From Magnetospirillum sp. XM-1 (lineage in GTDB: Bacteria > Pseudomonadota > Alphaproteobacteria > Rhodospirillales > Magnetospirillaceae), in NCBI RefSeq assembly GCF_001511835.1, contig NZ_LN997848.1, forward strand, positions 1,426,001 through 1,490,000: a stretch of DNA of 64,000 nt. Direction: 5' to 3'. The stretch's first letter is position 1, and every line of letters begins with the position of its first letter. Of this stretch, positions 44,469 to 56,146 are shown in pieces. The notes beneath the pieces were generated by a model that was given only the letters and a program-made list of their open reading frames with translations, made no database searches and was not told the DNA's origin. A program made the translations under genes and the position numbers.

Positions 44469-45389
44469 CTACCAGAACTTGGCCCAGTTGAACCAGCCGC
44501 CGCTGGTCTTGGCGGGGTCGTCGGCCTTCTTCGGCGCTTCCTTGGGCTTGTCCTTGTCGCTGGACCAGAAGGTCAGAGTGTCGGTCCACTTCTTCTTGGC
44601 GCGCGCCGCCCCGGGGTTCAGGTCGCCCGACTGGACGATGGCGTAGGCGTCCTCGTACCAGTCGCTGCCGGGGAAGTTGTGCCCCAGCACGGCCGCGGCG
44701 CGGGCCGCTTCCTGATCCAGGCCCAGCGCGGTGTACAGTTCCACCATGCGGTACAGCGCCTCGGGCACGTGGGTGGTGGTCTGGTACTGCTCGGCGACCA
44801 TCTTGAAGCGGTTGAGGGCCGCCAGATGATGCCCCAGGTGCTGGTAATAGCGGCCGATGGTCATTTCCTTGCCGGCCAGATGGTCGCGGGCAAGGTCAAT
44901 CTTCAGGCGGGCGTCGCGGGCATAGGGCGTCGAGGGGAAGCGGTCCACCACTTCCTGCAGAATCTTCAGCGCCTGTTCGGTCAGCTTCTGGTCGCGGGCG
45001 ACGTCGGTGATCTGTTCGTAATAGCACAGGCCCTTGAGATAGTAGCCGTAGGCGATGCTCTTGTTGCCCGGATGCAGCTGGATGAAGCGGTCCAGGGCCA
45101 CGATGGCGTCGTCGTACTTGTTGCGCTCGTACAGCGCATAGGCGCTCATCAGCTGGGCCTTGGTCGCCCACACCGAGTAGGGGTGCTGGCGGTCCACCTC
45201 GTCGAACAGCTGGGCGGCCTTGTAGTATTCGTTCTTGTCCACGAGGTCCATGGCCTCGTTGTAGAGCTCCTCGACCGGACGTTCGACGTATTCGGGCTTC
45301 TTCTCAGAGCAGGCGCCCAATCCGGTGGCCAGGGCCGCCGACAGGGCCAGGGCCGGCAGAAGACGGGCGGGGGCTGGACGGTGGAGCAT
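44469..45389 (-). CDS. bamD: Outer membrane assembly lipoprotein BamD
   Basis: BamD is a lipoprotein partner of BamA in inserting outer-membrane proteins. The 306-residue protein has a lipobox signal (LATGLGAC, Cys27) and about five TPR units starting at LYNEAMDLVDKNEYYKAAQLF, with YYKAAQLFDEVDRQHPYS typical of BamD. The C-terminus is a charged Lys/Pro tail after about residue 265. The ATG at 45389 gives a normal N-terminus; longer reading upstream is not supported. Confidence 0.95.
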   Translation of the reverse strand: MLHRPAPARLLPALALSAALATGLGACSEKKPEYVERPVEELYNEAMDLVDKNEYYKAAQLFDEVDRQHPYSVWATKAQLMSAYALYERNKYDDAIVALDRFIQLHPGNKSIAYGYYLKGLCYYEQITDVARDQKLTEQALKILQEVVDRFPSTPYARDARLKIDLARDHLAGKEMTIGRYYQHLGHHLAALNRFKMVAEQYQTTTHVPEALYRMVELYTALGLDQEAARAAAVLGHNFPGSDWYEDAYAIVQSGDLNPGAARAKKKWTDTLTFWSSDKDKPKEAPKKADDPAKTSGGWFNWAKFW

Positions 45390-45447
45390 GGACTCTCTTT
45401 GCGAGAACGGGACAGGATCGGGCCGCACTATAGCACCTTCCGTCCGC

Positions 45448-45481
45448 AAAAAAACCCTCTCCGCCTTTGCAGCGGAGAGGG
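45448..45481 (-). terminator. Intrinsic terminator of lpxC
   Basis: A perfect 10-base-pair stem (plus-strand CCCTCTCCGC at 45455-45464 and GCGGAGAGGG at 45472-45481) has a 7-base loop and is followed on the minus strand by seven Ts (A run at 45448-45454). It lies 22 bases beyond the lpxC stop, so bamD onward needs its own promoter. Confidence 0.92.
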
Positions 45482-45502
45482 CCGTTGGGGGTCGTAAACT
45501 CG

Positions 45503-46486
45503 TCAGCCGTTGGCGGCCAGGCTCAGCGGCTGGGCGGCGAACGGCGCGGCGGCCGAGCCGGGGGCGATGGTGGTCAGCTCCCAGGCGCTGCGGTCGGCGA
45601 ACAGGGCGCGCAGCAGCTGGTTGGTGACCGCATGGCCGGCGCGCACGCCGTGGTAATGGCCCAGCAGGGGGGCGCCGGCGAGATAGAGGTCGCCCACCGC
45701 GTCCAGCACCTTGTGGCGCACGAATTCGTCGGTGTAGCGCAGGCCGTCGTCGTTCAGCACCTTGGTGCCGGTGCTGTCGATCACCACCGCGTTGTCCAGC
45801 GAGCCGCCGCGGGCCAGGCCGTGGGCGCGCAGCATGGCCACTTCCTGCTCGAAGCCGAAGGTCCGGGCGCGGGAGACTTCCGCCTTGAAGGTGCCGCGCG
45901 ACAGGTTGACGAAGAATTCCTGGCGCGAGATGGCCGAGGCGCCGAAATCGATCTCGAAGCGCACCGAGAAGCCCGACGACGGGGTCAGCGAGGCGGAACG
46001 CTCGCCGTCCTTGATCACCACGCGCTTGAGGATCTTGATGGCCTGGCGGGGAGCGTCCTGCTCGACCACGCCGGCGCATTCGATCAGGAACAGGAAGGGC
46101 GCGGCCGAACCGTCCATCACCGGCACTTCCGGACCGTTGATCTCGATCAGGCAATTGTCGATCTGCATGCCGGCGAGCGCGCTCATCAGGTGCTCGACCG
46201 TGCCGACCACCACGCCGTCCTCGTTCTTCAGGCAGGTGTTCATGCGGGTGTCGCCCACCGACGACCACAGGGCCGGGACGATGGCGCCGCCGCCGGCGAT
46301 GTCGACGCGGCGAAAAGCGATGCCGGTGCCGGCCTCGGCCGGGTGCAGCACCATGGTCACCTTGTTGCCCGAATGCAGGCCGATGCCGGCGCAGCCGATG
46401 GCGCTCTTCAAGGTGCGTTGGCGAATGGAATCGGAGGAGGCCTTGGTGTCGGGACGCAGATGGCTGACGATCTGATTCACGTTCAA
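45503..46486 (-). CDS. lpxC: UDP-3-O-acyl-N-acetylglucosamine deacetylase
   Basis: LpxC performs the committed step of lipid A synthesis, zinc-dependent deacetylation of UDP-3-O-acyl-GlcNAc. The roughly 327-residue protein contains the family motifs [34 protein letters not shown] and [20 protein letters not shown] with the zinc-binding histidines. Start choice: TTG at 46486 has AGGAG about 10 bases upstream; GTG 46480 is an alternative. It lies between ftsZ and bamD and has its own terminator. Confidence 0.95.
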   Translation of the reverse strand: MNVNQIVSHLRPDTKASSDSIRQRTLKSAIGCAGIGLHSGNKVTMVLHPAEAGTGIAFRRVDIAGGGAIVPALWSSVGDTRMNTCLKNEDGVVVGTVEHLMSALAGMQIDNCLIEINGPEVPVMDGSAAPFLFLIECAGVVEQDAPRQAIKILKRVVIKDGERSASLTPSSGFSVRFEIDFGASAISRQEFFVNLSRGTFKAEVSRARTFGFEQEVAMLRAHGLARGGSLDNAVVIDSTGTKVLNDDGLRYTDEFVRHKVLDAVGDLYLAGAPLLGHYHGVRAGHAVTNQLLRALFADRSAWELTTIAPGSAAAPFAAQPLSLAANG

Positions 46487-46663
46487 AACCCCTGTCTCCT
46501 GGCTCGCCGCGCCGCTTGTGTCGTGTGGCGTTTGGCGACCCTTCATCTTGATGGTGAAAGGTGTAGCAGCCGGACGTCCAGGGCTCAAATCAATCATTAT
46601 TGCCAAATGTTACACTTGTCCCAGGCTGTGAAACATTCCCTAACCAATTGATCTTGCGATGAA

Positions 46664-46703
46664 ATCAAAAAATGGGGCCCCGTCCGGCGAACCGGCGGGG
46701 CCC
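46664..46703 (-). terminator. Intrinsic terminator of ftsZ
   Basis: A GC-rich stem (GGGCCCCG-T-CCGG at 46675-46687 and CCGGCGGGGCCC at 46692-46703) has one bulged T and a CGAA loop. On the minus strand it is followed by ATTTTTTGATTT. It lies just beyond ftsZ and ends the division cluster transcript. Confidence 0.88.
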
Positions 46704-46720
46704 AAGTCTTACAGCGCGGT

Positions 46721-46745
46721 CGGAAAGGGGGCTATCCCCTTTCCG
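46721..46745. other. Hairpin directly after ftsZ
   Basis: A perfect 10-base-pair inverted repeat (CGGAAAGGGG at 46721-46730 and CCCCTTTCCG at 46736-46745) with loop GCTAT lies between the ftsZ stop and the terminator. It lacks a T run of its own and may stabilise the transcript 3' end. Confidence 0.6.
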
Positions 46746-46757
46746 CAATCAGTGTGC

Positions 46758-48374
46758 TCAGTTGGCCTGGCGGCGCAGGAAGGCCGGGATGTCCAGGTCC
46801 TCGCCCGCCCGGCTGGCGGTGGGCTCGCGGCGGGCTTCCATGCGCGGCTGGGGGGCCGGCTGGGGCTGCGGCGCGGGCTGGGCCGGGGCGCGGTTGCGGT
46901 TGACCAGACGGTCCAGCAGGCCGCCCATGCGCCGCGTCTCCTGGGGCGGCTGCGGGGCCAGGGCGGGGGCCGGGGCGGTCTCGGAGATCTCGGACAGCGC
47001 CTTGTGCAGGTCCTTCATCTCGGGCTGGACGCGCATGTCGGATTGCGGGCGGCCGAGAACCGGCTCGTGACGGGCGTCCATCTCGGGCTCGGCCCGCATT
47101 TCCGGCTCGAGACGCAGCTCGGGCTCCACCCGGGCTTCGGTGCGGGCGACCGGCTCGGTCCGGACCACCGGGTCGGGACGGCCGATGTCCAACTCGGGCT
47201 GGAGCTGGGCGGCGGGGCGCAGCGCCGGCTGGGGCTGGGCGACCTGGGCGGCGACATGGGCGGCGGCCGGAGCGGGCGCCGAGACGGTCTGCGGCCGGAA
47301 GACTGGAGCCTGGACCTGGGCGGCGGCCGGACGGGAAACGGCGGGCTGCGGCGCCGGGGCGGCGGCGGGCGTCACCAGGGAGATGACGGTGGGCTTGGGC
47401 TGGGCCGCGGCTTCGGACGCGATGCCGGTGGCGACCACCGAGACCCGCATCTTGCCGTTCAGCTTCTCGTCGAAGGTCGAGCCGAAGATGATGTTGGCGT
47501 CGGGATCGACCTCGTCGCGGATGCGGTTGGCGGCCTCGTCCACCTCGAACAGGGTCATGTCCATGCCGCCGGTGATGTTGATCAGCACGCCGCGCGCCCC
47601 CTTCATGGAGGTGTCGTCCAAGAGCGGGTTGGAGATGGCGGCCTCGGCGGCGTCGATGGCGCGCTTTTCGCCTTCGGCCTCGCCGGTGCCCATCATGGCC
47701 TTGCCCATCTCGCTCATCACGGTGCGGATGTCGGCGAAGTCCAGGTTGATCAGGCCGGGCATGATCATCAGGTCGGTGACGCCGCGCACGCCCGAATACA
47801 GCACGTCGTCGGCCATCTTGAAGGCGTCGGCGAAGGTGGTGCGCTCGGTGGCGACGCGGAACAGGTTCTGGTTGGGGATGATGATCAGGGTGTCGACGAA
47901 CTGCTGCAGCTCCTCGATGGCGCCCTCGGCGGTGCGCATGCGGTGCGCGCCCTCGAAGTGGAAGGGCTTGGTCACCACGCCCACGGTCAGGATGCCCTGC
48001 TCGCGCGCGGCGCGGGCGATGACGGGGGCCGCGCCCGAACCGGTGCCGCCGCCCATGCCGGCGGTGATGAACACCATGTTGGCGCCGCCGATCTGGCCCA
48101 GGATCTCTTCCAGGCTTTCCTCGGCCGCGGCGCGACCGATGTCGGGACGCGAACCGGCGCCCAGGCCTTGAGTGACCTGATTGCCCAGCTGGATGCGGCG
48201 TTCGGTGCGGCTTTGACCCAGCGACTGGGAATCGGTGTTGGCGACGATGAATTCGACGCCTTCAAGCCGCGACAGGATCATGTTGTTGACGGCGTTGCCG
48301 CCGGCCCCGCCGACGCCGACCACGGTGATGCGAGGCTTGAGCTCCTGATGAGCTCCGGGAAGAAAAGTCAGCAT
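46758..48374 (-). CDS. ftsZ: Cell division protein FtsZ
   Basis: FtsZ polymerises with GTP into the ring that organises division. The 538-residue protein has the tubulin signature [12 protein letters not shown], the T7 loop [15 protein letters not shown], a long Pro/Ala/Gln- and Arg/Glu-rich linker of about 200 residues, and the C-terminal peptide [11 protein letters not shown] that binds FtsA and other partners. The long linker is typical of Alphaproteobacteria. The ATG at 48374 is chosen because GGAGG precedes it; 67 bases separate it from ftsA. A strong terminator follows. Confidence 0.98.
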   Translation of the reverse strand: MLTFLPGAHQELKPRITVVGVGGAGGNAVNNMILSRLEGVEFIVANTDSQSLGQSRTERRIQLGNQVTQGLGAGSRPDIGRAAAEESLEEILGQIGGANMVFITAGMGGGTGSGAAPVIARAAREQGILTVGVVTKPFHFEGAHRMRTAEGAIEELQQFVDTLIIIPNQNLFRVATERTTFADAFKMADDVLYSGVRGVTDLMIMPGLINLDFADIRTVMSEMGKAMMGTGEAEGEKRAIDAAEAAISNPLLDDTSMKGARGVLINITGGMDMTLFEVDEAANRIRDEVDPDANIIFGSTFDEKLNGKMRVSVVATGIASEAAAQPKPTVISLVTPAAAPAPQPAVSRPAAAQVQAPVFRPQTVSAPAPAAAHVAAQVAQPQPALRPAAQLQPELDIGRPDPVVRTEPVARTEARVEPELRLEPEMRAEPEMDARHEPVLGRPQSDMRVQPEMKDLHKALSEISETAPAPALAPQPPQETRRMGGLLDRLVNRNRAPAQPAPQPQPAPQPRMEARREPTASRAGEDLDIPAFLRRQAN

Positions 48375-48441
48375 ATCCAGGTCCTCCGCGCTGTTGGCCG
48401 ATTCGTTGCCGGCCCCGTTAAACTTGAAAACTCGCTTGCAC

Positions 48442-49686
48442 TCAGAAATTGCGTTTGAGCCACGAGCCGAGACGGCCCCAGCCCGATGCGCCGTCGCCGC
48501 GTGTTCCCGCCTTCTTGCCCCGCGACGGCGCGGGGGCGTGGGCGAGCGCATAGCGGATCAGTCCGGCGCATGTGGAGAAGGCAGGCCCGCCGGTGGCCTC
48601 GGGCAGGCCGTGCAGTCCCATGGGCTTGCCCAGGCGCACCTGCTTGTCCAGCACCATGCCGGCCAGGTCGCGGGCGCCCTGCATCTGGCTGGCGCCGCCG
48701 GTCAGCACGACGCGGCGCCCGGCCAGCTTGTCGAAGCCGCCCTGCTCCAGATGCGAGCGCACCAGCTCGAAGGTCTCCTCCAGCCGGGGCTGGATGATCT
48801 GGATCAGCATGGAGCGGGGCACCTGGTTGGAGGCGCCGTCCTCGTCCTCGCCGACCAGCGGCACTTTCAGGATCTCGCGGTCGTCGGACGCCGACGGGAT
48901 CACCGAGCCGTAGAGCGTCTTTAAGCGCTCGGCATGCACCACCGGGGTGGACAGGCCGCGGGCGATGTCGCTGGTGACGTGGGCTCCGCCCACCGCGATG
49001 ACGTCGGTGTGGACCAGCTGGCCGCCCAGGAACACGGCGATGGAGGTGGTGCCGCCGCCCATGTCGATGCAGGTGACGCCCAGCTCCTTCTCGTCCTCCA
49101 CCAGGCAGGCGAGGCCGGCGGCGTAGGGGCTGACCACGCGGGCCTCGATGTCGAGGTGGCAGCGGTTGACCACGGTGGACAGGTTGCGCACCGGTCCGAT
49201 GCCCGCCGAGATGACGTGGATGGCGACGCCCAAGCGGTCGCCGAACATGCCGCGCGGGTCCTTGATGCCTTCGTTGCCGTCGATGGTGTAGTCCACCGGA
49301 ATGGCGTGGATCAGCTCGCGGTCGGCGCTTTCGTGATGGGCGCGGCCGTGTTCGAGCATGCGGCGGATGTCGGCCTCGTTGACGGCGTGGCCGTTCATGG
49401 CCACCTCGACCTTGACGTTGGCCGAGCCGGGGTGGCCGCCCGAGATGTTGACGGCCACGGCGCGCACCTGATCGTTGGCCATCTCCTCGGCGGCCTCGAC
49501 GGCGGCGCGGATCGAGGTTTCCAGCTCCTCCATGTCCACCACGGCGCCGTTGCGCATGCCGCGCGCCACCTGATGGCCGATGCCCACCATGCGGGGGCTG
49601 CCGTCGTCCTGGACCTTGGCGATGAAGCAGCACACCTTGGTGGTGCCCACGTCCAGCGCCGCGATGAGGCCGTTCCTTGCCGCCAT
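48442..49686 (-). CDS. ftsA: Cell division protein FtsA
   Basis: FtsA is an actin-like ATPase that tethers FtsZ filaments to the membrane. The 414-residue protein shows the actin-fold motifs: [14 protein letters not shown] (phosphate 1), [14 protein letters not shown] (phosphate 2) and [12 protein letters not shown] (adenosine). The C-terminal amphipathic helix is [13 protein letters not shown], the membrane-targeting sequence. It begins 2 bases after the ftsQ stop. Confidence 0.97.
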   Translation of the reverse strand: MAARNGLIAALDVGTTKVCCFIAKVQDDGSPRMVGIGHQVARGMRNGAVVDMEELETSIRAAVEAAEEMANDQVRAVAVNISGGHPGSANVKVEVAMNGHAVNEADIRRMLEHGRAHHESADRELIHAIPVDYTIDGNEGIKDPRGMFGDRLGVAIHVISAGIGPVRNLSTVVNRCHLDIEARVVSPYAAGLACLVEDEKELGVTCIDMGGGTTSIAVFLGGQLVHTDVIAVGGAHVTSDIARGLSTPVVHAERLKTLYGSVIPSASDDREILKVPLVGEDEDGASNQVPRSMLIQIIQPRLEETFELVRSHLEQGGFDKLAGRRVVLTGGASQMQGARDLAGMVLDKQVRLGKPMGLHGLPEATGGPAFSTCAGLIRYALAHAPAPSRGKKAGTRGDGASGWGRLGSWLKRNF

Positions 49687-49688
49687 GA

Positions 49689-50648
49689 TCAGCGCTCCCT
49701 CGGCAAGGGTGAGAGGGATTCAACCGAGGCGGTGTTGACCGGCGCCGGGTCGCGGGTGCTTTTCAGCACCAGACGGTCGGGGACGCGCAGGTCGATCATG
49801 GTGATCTGCTTGCCCGACAGCGAGCGGGTCTTTTCCAACTCGGCCAGGCGGTGCCAGGCGGCCTCGGTGTCCAGTTCGGGCAGGCGGGCCTCCAGGCCCT
49901 TCTCCACGTCGTCCAGCTTGATGTTCCAGCGGCGGTTGCCCACCCGGATGGCGGCCTTGACCCGGGCGGCCAGTTCGGGCTCGCTGGCCAGCAGGGCGAA
50001 CAGCTCGTCGGTGCGGGCCGGGGCGCCGTCGCCGACGATCAGGGGCAGATCCTCGAAGCCCTCGATGGCGCCGGGAATGTTGTGGCCGTCGCGGTCCACC
50101 AGCACGAAGCGGTTGTCGGTCTGCCACAGGGCCACCGGCTGGCGCTCGACGATGGACAGGTGGATGGCGCCGGGAAGGCGGCGTTCGATGGCGGCGGCGC
50201 GCACGCTGGGCAGCGCCTCGATCCGCGCCCGGGCGGCGGCGATGTCGAGCCCTAGGATGGGGTCGCCGTAACGGGCGCCCAGCGCGGTGACCAATTGGGC
50301 GGCGGGCGTGCGGCGGCGGCCCGAGACGGTGATGTCGGCCACCTGGAAGCCGGCCTCGGCGGTGGAGGTCAGGAAGGCGGTGCCGGCGTCGTGGACCAGG
50401 CGCTGCGGCTTGCCCGAATGCCAGAGCGCCAGCCCCCCCACCGCCACGACCACGGCCAGCAGGCCGTACCCGGCCGCCTTCTGCAGGGGGCTCAAGTCGA
50501 GGCGCAGCCGGGGCAGGCGGCGCTTGGCCTTGGGGCGCGCGGGCGCCGTCGCCGCCGCTTCGCGCTTGGCCGAGATCTGGCGGGGCGAGCGGTGGACGCC
50601 GGGGCGGTCGTCGGCGGTGATGACGATGTCGGCGGGGCTCAGTCGCAT
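49689..50648 (-). CDS. ftsQ: Cell division protein FtsQ
   Basis: FtsQ is the single-pass hub linking early and late divisome proteins. The 319-residue protein has a basic cytoplasmic N-terminus, one membrane helix (about residues 63-81, GYGLLAVVVAVGGLALW) and a periplasmic POTRA domain beginning ADITVSGRRRTP. The ATG at 50648 is preferred since GGAGGAGG precedes it. The first codons overlap the ddl end by 10 bases. Confidence 0.94.
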   Translation of the reverse strand: MRLSPADIVITADDRPGVHRSPRQISAKREAAATAPARPKAKRRLPRLRLDLSPLQKAAGYGLLAVVVAVGGLALWHSGKPQRLVHDAGTAFLTSTAEAGFQVADITVSGRRRTPAAQLVTALGARYGDPILGLDIAAARARIEALPSVRAAAIERRLPGAIHLSIVERQPVALWQTDNRFVLVDRDGHNIPGAIEGFEDLPLIVGDGAPARTDELFALLASEPELAARVKAAIRVGNRRWNIKLDDVEKGLEARLPELDTEAAWHRLAELEKTRSLSGKQITMIDLRVPDRLVLKSTRDPAPVNTASVESLSPLPRER

Positions 50649-51559
50649 CGCGCCTCCTCCACCATCCACCGCACCAGATCGGGGAAGCTGATCCCCTGGT
50701 ATGCGGCCATCTCGGGGACCAGCGAGGTGCCGGTCATGCCGGGCTGGGTGTTGACCTCCAGCATGACGAGCCGGGGCGGCTGGCCCGGATTGGTATCGTC
50801 GTAACGCAGATCGGCGCGCGAAACGCCACGGCAGCCCAGCGCCTTGTGGGCGGCGACCGCCAGGCGGCAGGCCTCGGCGTAATCGGCCTCGGGGATGGGC
50901 GCGGGCATGATGTGGCGCGAGCCGCCCGGCGCGTACTTGGCCTCGTAATCGTAGAAGCCGTGGTCCGAGGTGATCTCGAGCACGCCGAGCGCGCGGTCGC
51001 CCATGACGGCGGCGGTCAGCTCGCGTCCGGGGATGAAGCTTTCCACCAGTACCTCGTCGGCGTCGAACGGCCAGCCGGGCAGCGGCGAGGGCTGGTTCTC
51101 GCGCACGATGAACACGCCCACCGACGAGCCCTCGTTCAGGGGCTTGACCACGAAGGGACGGGGCAGGGGATCGGGGCCATTACATTCGGCGCGGGTGATC
51201 ACCCGGCCCTGGGCCACGGGAATGCCGGCGGCCTGGAACAGGGCGCGGGCGAAGGCCTTGTCCATGGCTGCCGCCGAGGCCAGCAGGCCGGAATGGGTGT
51301 AGGGCACGCCGAGCAGGTTCAGCACGCCCTGGACGCAGCCGTCCTCGCCGAAGCGGCCGTGCAGCGCGTTGAACACCACGTCGGGCTTGGTCTCGGTGAT
51401 GGCGCGGACCAGTTCGGCCGGGTTGCGGTCGCAATCCACCAGGGCGACCTCGAAGCCGGCCTGCTCCAGCGCCTTGGCGGCGGCGGCGCCCGAACGCAAG
51501 GACACGTCGCGCTCGGCCGAGGCTCCCCCCATCAGGACGGTGACGCGCTTGGTGGTCAT
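50639..51559 (-). CDS. ddl: D-alanine--D-alanine ligase
   Basis: Ddl makes the D-Ala-D-Ala dipeptide that MurF adds to the peptide stem. The 306-residue ATP-grasp protein has the N-terminal MGGASAERDVSL, the GRFGEDGCVQG substrate loop, PLNEGSSVGV and the C-terminal EVNTQPGMTGTSLVPEMA. The ATG at 51559 overlaps the murB stop as ATGA. Confidence 0.97.
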   Translation of the reverse strand: MTTKRVTVLMGGASAERDVSLRSGAAAAKALEQAGFEVALVDCDRNPAELVRAITETKPDVVFNALHGRFGEDGCVQGVLNLLGVPYTHSGLLASAAAMDKAFARALFQAAGIPVAQGRVITRAECNGPDPLPRPFVVKPLNEGSSVGVFIVRENQPSPLPGWPFDADEVLVESFIPGRELTAAVMGDRALGVLEITSDHGFYDYEAKYAPGGSRHIMPAPIPEADYAEACRLAVAAHKALGCRGVSRADLRYDDTNPGQPPRLVMLEVNTQPGMTGTSLVPEMAAYQGISFPDLVRWMVEEARCD

Positions 51560-52469
51560 TTCCTCACTCCGATACGGCGGATTTCCCAATGCAGGTCGAT
51601 TCCGCTGGTTTCACGCACCCGGCGGCGGACCTCTTCTCCCAGGTCCTCGATGTCGGCGGCGGTGGCGTCGCCGGTGTTCAGGAGGAAGTTGCAGTGCTTC
51701 TCCGACACCTGGGCGCCGCCCATGACGAGGCCCCGGCAGCCGGCGGCGTCGATCAGCTTCCAGGCGCTGTGCCCTTCCGGATTGGCGAAGGTGGAGCCGC
51801 CGGTGCGCACCTTGACCGGCTGCGCCTCCTCGCGGGCCCTGGCGATCTCGGCCATGCGCGCGCCGATCTCGGCGGGCTTGCCGGGGCGGCCCTTCAGCGA
51901 GGCGGACAGGAAGATCCAGCCCTCGGGCACGGCACAGCGGCGATAGGTGAATCCCAACTCGTCGGGGCCGAGAATCTGCAGGTTGCCGCTCCGGTCCAGG
52001 GCCTGGGCCGAGATGGTCACGTCCTTCATCTCAGCCCCGAAGGCCCCGGCGTTCATGCGCAGCGCGCCGCCGACGGTGCCGGGAACGCCGGACAGGAATT
52101 CCAGCCCGGCCAGGCCTTCCTCCTCGGCGGTGCGCGCCACGGTCAGGTCCAGGGCGCCCGCTCCGGCGGTGATGGTGTCGCCCGACACGTCGATGGTGGC
52201 GAAGGGGCCGACCAGACGGATCACCATGCCCGGCACGCCGCCGTCCCTGACCAGCAGGTTCGAGCCGACGCCGACCACGGTGACCGGTATGTCGGCGTGC
52301 AGGACCTCCAGCACGGCAATCAGGTCGTCCAGGTCGGCGGGGCGGAACAACGCCTCGGCATTGCCTCCCACCCGGAACCAGGTGAAGGGCGCCATGGGCG
52401 CGTCGAAGCTCATCCGTCCCCGGACCGGGGGCAGGGCGTCGCGCCAGTCATGGTGCCGGGCGGCTGCCA

Positions 52470-52473
<4 letters not shown>
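51556..52473 (-). CDS. murB: UDP-N-acetylenolpyruvoylglucosamine reductase
   Basis: MurB reduces the enolpyruvyl group with NADPH to give UDP-MurNAc. The 305-residue flavoenzyme has the FAD-binding [34 protein letters not shown], the YRRC stretch, and the C-terminal [13 protein letters not shown]. Two ATGs (52473 and 52470) are possible; 52473 overlaps the murC stop as ATGA. Confidence 0.97.
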
Positions 52474-53900
<1,427 letters not shown>

Positions 53901-53903
53901 GGG

Positions 53904-55019
53904 TCAGGCTCCACTCTCATTGGGGATCAGCCCGACCACCAGGTCGGCCAGGGCTTGCGCCGCATTGGGGCGGCCGGAATTGCGGGCGCATTGCGCGGTA
54001 CGCACCAGGGTTTCCGGCTGGGTGAACAGGGATTCCAGGCGCGACGCCAGGGTGTCGGCGGTGAAGGAATCCTGCTGCATCAGCCAGGCCCCGCCCGAAT
54101 CCTCGGCGGCATGGGCGTTGGCGGTCTGGTGGTCGTCGATGGCGAAGGGATAGGGCACCAGGATGGCCGGACGGCCCAGGGTGGTCAGCTCGGCCACGGT
54201 GGAGGCCCCGGCCCTTGCGATGACCAGATGGGCGCGGGCCAGACGCTCGGGCACGTCGGCGAAGAAGCTTTCCAGGGTGGCGTCGATGCCGGTGCCGCCA
54301 TAGGCCCGGCGCACGCCGTCCAAGTCCTCGGGGCGGCATTGCTGGGCGATGCGGATGCGCCCGCGCAAGGATTCGGGCAGGCGGGACAGGGCGGCGGGCA
54401 CCACCTCGGACAGGATGCGCGCCCCCTGGCTGCCGCCCAGCACCAGCAGCTCGATGGGCCCGGTGGCGCCGATCTCGGGATAGGCGGCCTCGCGGCTGGC
54501 CAGGATGGCGGCGCGCACCGGCATGCCGGTGTGGACCAGCTTGGGAACCAGCTTGGCATCCACGTGGCTGACCTCGGCGAACGAGGTGGCGATGCGGCGC
54601 ACGCGGGCGGCCAGCAGCCGGTTGGCGCGGCCCAGCACGGCGTTCTGCTCGTGGATGGCGGTGGGAATGCCGGCCAGCGACGCGGCCGCCATGCCCGGCA
54701 CCGAGGCGTAGCCGCCGAAGCCGATCACGGCGGCCGGGCGGATGCGCTTCAGGATGGAACGGGCCTGGATGATGCCGATGCCCAGCTCCAGGGCGGAACG
54801 CAGCGCCGACAGCTTGCCGCGCCCGGCGATGCCGCCGGCCGAGATGCGGAAGGTTTCGAGCTTGCCCAGCGTGCCGCCATAGGCCGCGCCGCGCTTGTCG
54901 GTGATCAGCGCCAGCCGGTAGCCGCGATCCAGCAGCACGCTGGCCAGGGCTTCCGCCGGGAAGACGTGGCCGCCGGTGCCGCCGGCGGCAAGGGCGATGA
55001 GGGGCTTGTTGGCGCTCAT
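53904..55019 (-). CDS. murG: UDP-N-acetylglucosamine--lipid I transferase
   Basis: MurG transfers GlcNAc to lipid I to form lipid II on the inner face of the membrane. The 371-residue GT28 protein has AAGGTGGHVFPA (glycine loop), GGYASVPGMAA, LGGSQGARI and the acceptor-side ARAGASTVAELT. The ATG at 55019 overlaps the ftsW stop as ATGA. Confidence 0.97.
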   Translation of the reverse strand: MSANKPLIALAAGGTGGHVFPAEALASVLLDRGYRLALITDKRGAAYGGTLGKLETFRISAGGIAGRGKLSALRSALELGIGIIQARSILKRIRPAAVIGFGGYASVPGMAAASLAGIPTAIHEQNAVLGRANRLLAARVRRIATSFAEVSHVDAKLVPKLVHTGMPVRAAILASREAAYPEIGATGPIELLVLGGSQGARILSEVVPAALSRLPESLRGRIRIAQQCRPEDLDGVRRAYGGTGIDATLESFFADVPERLARAHLVIARAGASTVAELTTLGRPAILVPYPFAIDDHQTANAHAAEDSGGAWLMQQDSFTADTLASRLESLFTQPETLVRTAQCARNSGRPNAAQALADLVVGLIPNESGA

Positions 55020-56146
55020 GCCTCCATGCCCTCCCTGCCGTAGCGGGTCCGGGTCAGCGCCAGCACCATGCCCATGCCGAGCGCCAGGGCCACCATGGAC
55101 GAGCCGCCATAGGAGATGAACGGCAGCGTCATGCCCTTGGCCGGCATCATGCGCAGCGTGGACGCCATGTTGACGATGGCCTGCAGCCCGAACTGGACCA
55201 AGAGGCCGGCGGTGGCCAGCACCACGAACAGGTTGTCGTCCTTGTGGATGCGGGCGAAGCCGCGCAGCACGATGAAGCCGAACAGCATCACCACGAACAG
55301 GCACAGCACCACGCCGAACTCCTCGCCGCCCACCGCCAGGATGAAGTCGGTGTGGGCGTCGGGCAGAACCAGCTTGACCCGGCCCTCGCCGGGGCCGCGG
55401 CCGAACAATCCGCCGTTCTTGAAGGCGTTGAGCGCCGTGGTGACCTGATAGGCGCCGCTGCCCGAGGGGTCGAGGAACTTATCGAAGCGGGCCTGGACGT
55501 GGGGGAAGATGTAATAGGCGCCGACGATGCCGATGGGTGCGGCCAGTCCCATGCCGATCACCAGGATCAGCGGCAGGCCGGCCAGGAAGAACTGGGTGCC
55601 CCAGATGGCGGTCAGGATGGCGGTCTGGCCCACGTCGGGCTGGGTGACCAGCAATCCGGCCACCACGACGAACAGGGCGGTGGCGATCACCCTGCCGGGG
55701 AAGGCGGGATCCAGGCGGGCCGAGGCGAACATCCAGGCCGAGACCACGGCGAACATGGGCTTGACGAATTCGGAGGGCTGGATCGAGATGCCGGCGATGT
55801 TGAGCCAGCGCTTGGCGCCCTTGATCTCGCCGCCCAGCACCGGCACCAGCGCCAGCAGGACGATGGAGCCCAACAGGCCGATCACCGCCATGCGCCGCAC
55901 CTGCTTCGGGCTCAACAGCGATACGCCCAGCATGATGACGATGGCCGGCGCCAGGAAGACGAACTGGCGGCGCACGAAGTGGAAGCTTTGCGCCCCGATG
56001 CGCTCGGCCACCGCCGGGCTGGCGGCCATGGTGAGGATGGCGCCCACGGCGACCAGCAGGAACAGCGCCGCGATGGTCCAGCGGTCGACGGTCCACCACC
56101 AGCGGCCCAGGACGGAGGTATCGGTGCGCCCGAAGGTGACGCTCAT
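55016..56146 (-). CDS. ftsW: Division-specific peptidoglycan glycosyltransferase FtsW
   Basis: FtsW is the SEDS-family polymerase of septal peptidoglycan. The 376-residue protein has about ten membrane helices and the SEDS landmarks GAKRWLNIAGISIQPSEFVK, QPDVGQTAIL, GGLFGRGPGEG, LPDAHTDFILAVGGEEFG and PFISYGGSSMVA. The ATG at 56146 overlaps the murD stop as ATGA. It works with FtsI, encoded further upstream in the same cluster. Confidence 0.97.
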   Translation of the reverse strand: MSVTFGRTDTSVLGRWWWTVDRWTIAALFLLVAVGAILTMAASPAVAERIGAQSFHFVRRQFVFLAPAIVIMLGVSLLSPKQVRRMAVIGLLGSIVLLALVPVLGGEIKGAKRWLNIAGISIQPSEFVKPMFAVVSAWMFASARLDPAFPGRVIATALFVVVAGLLVTQPDVGQTAILTAIWGTQFFLAGLPLILVIGMGLAAPIGIVGAYYIFPHVQARFDKFLDPSGSGAYQVTTALNAFKNGGLFGRGPGEGRVKLVLPDAHTDFILAVGGEEFGVVLCLFVVMLFGFIVLRGFARIHKDDNLFVVLATAGLLVQFGLQAIVNMASTLRMMPAKGMTLPFISYGGSSMVALALGMGMVLALTRTRYGREGMEA

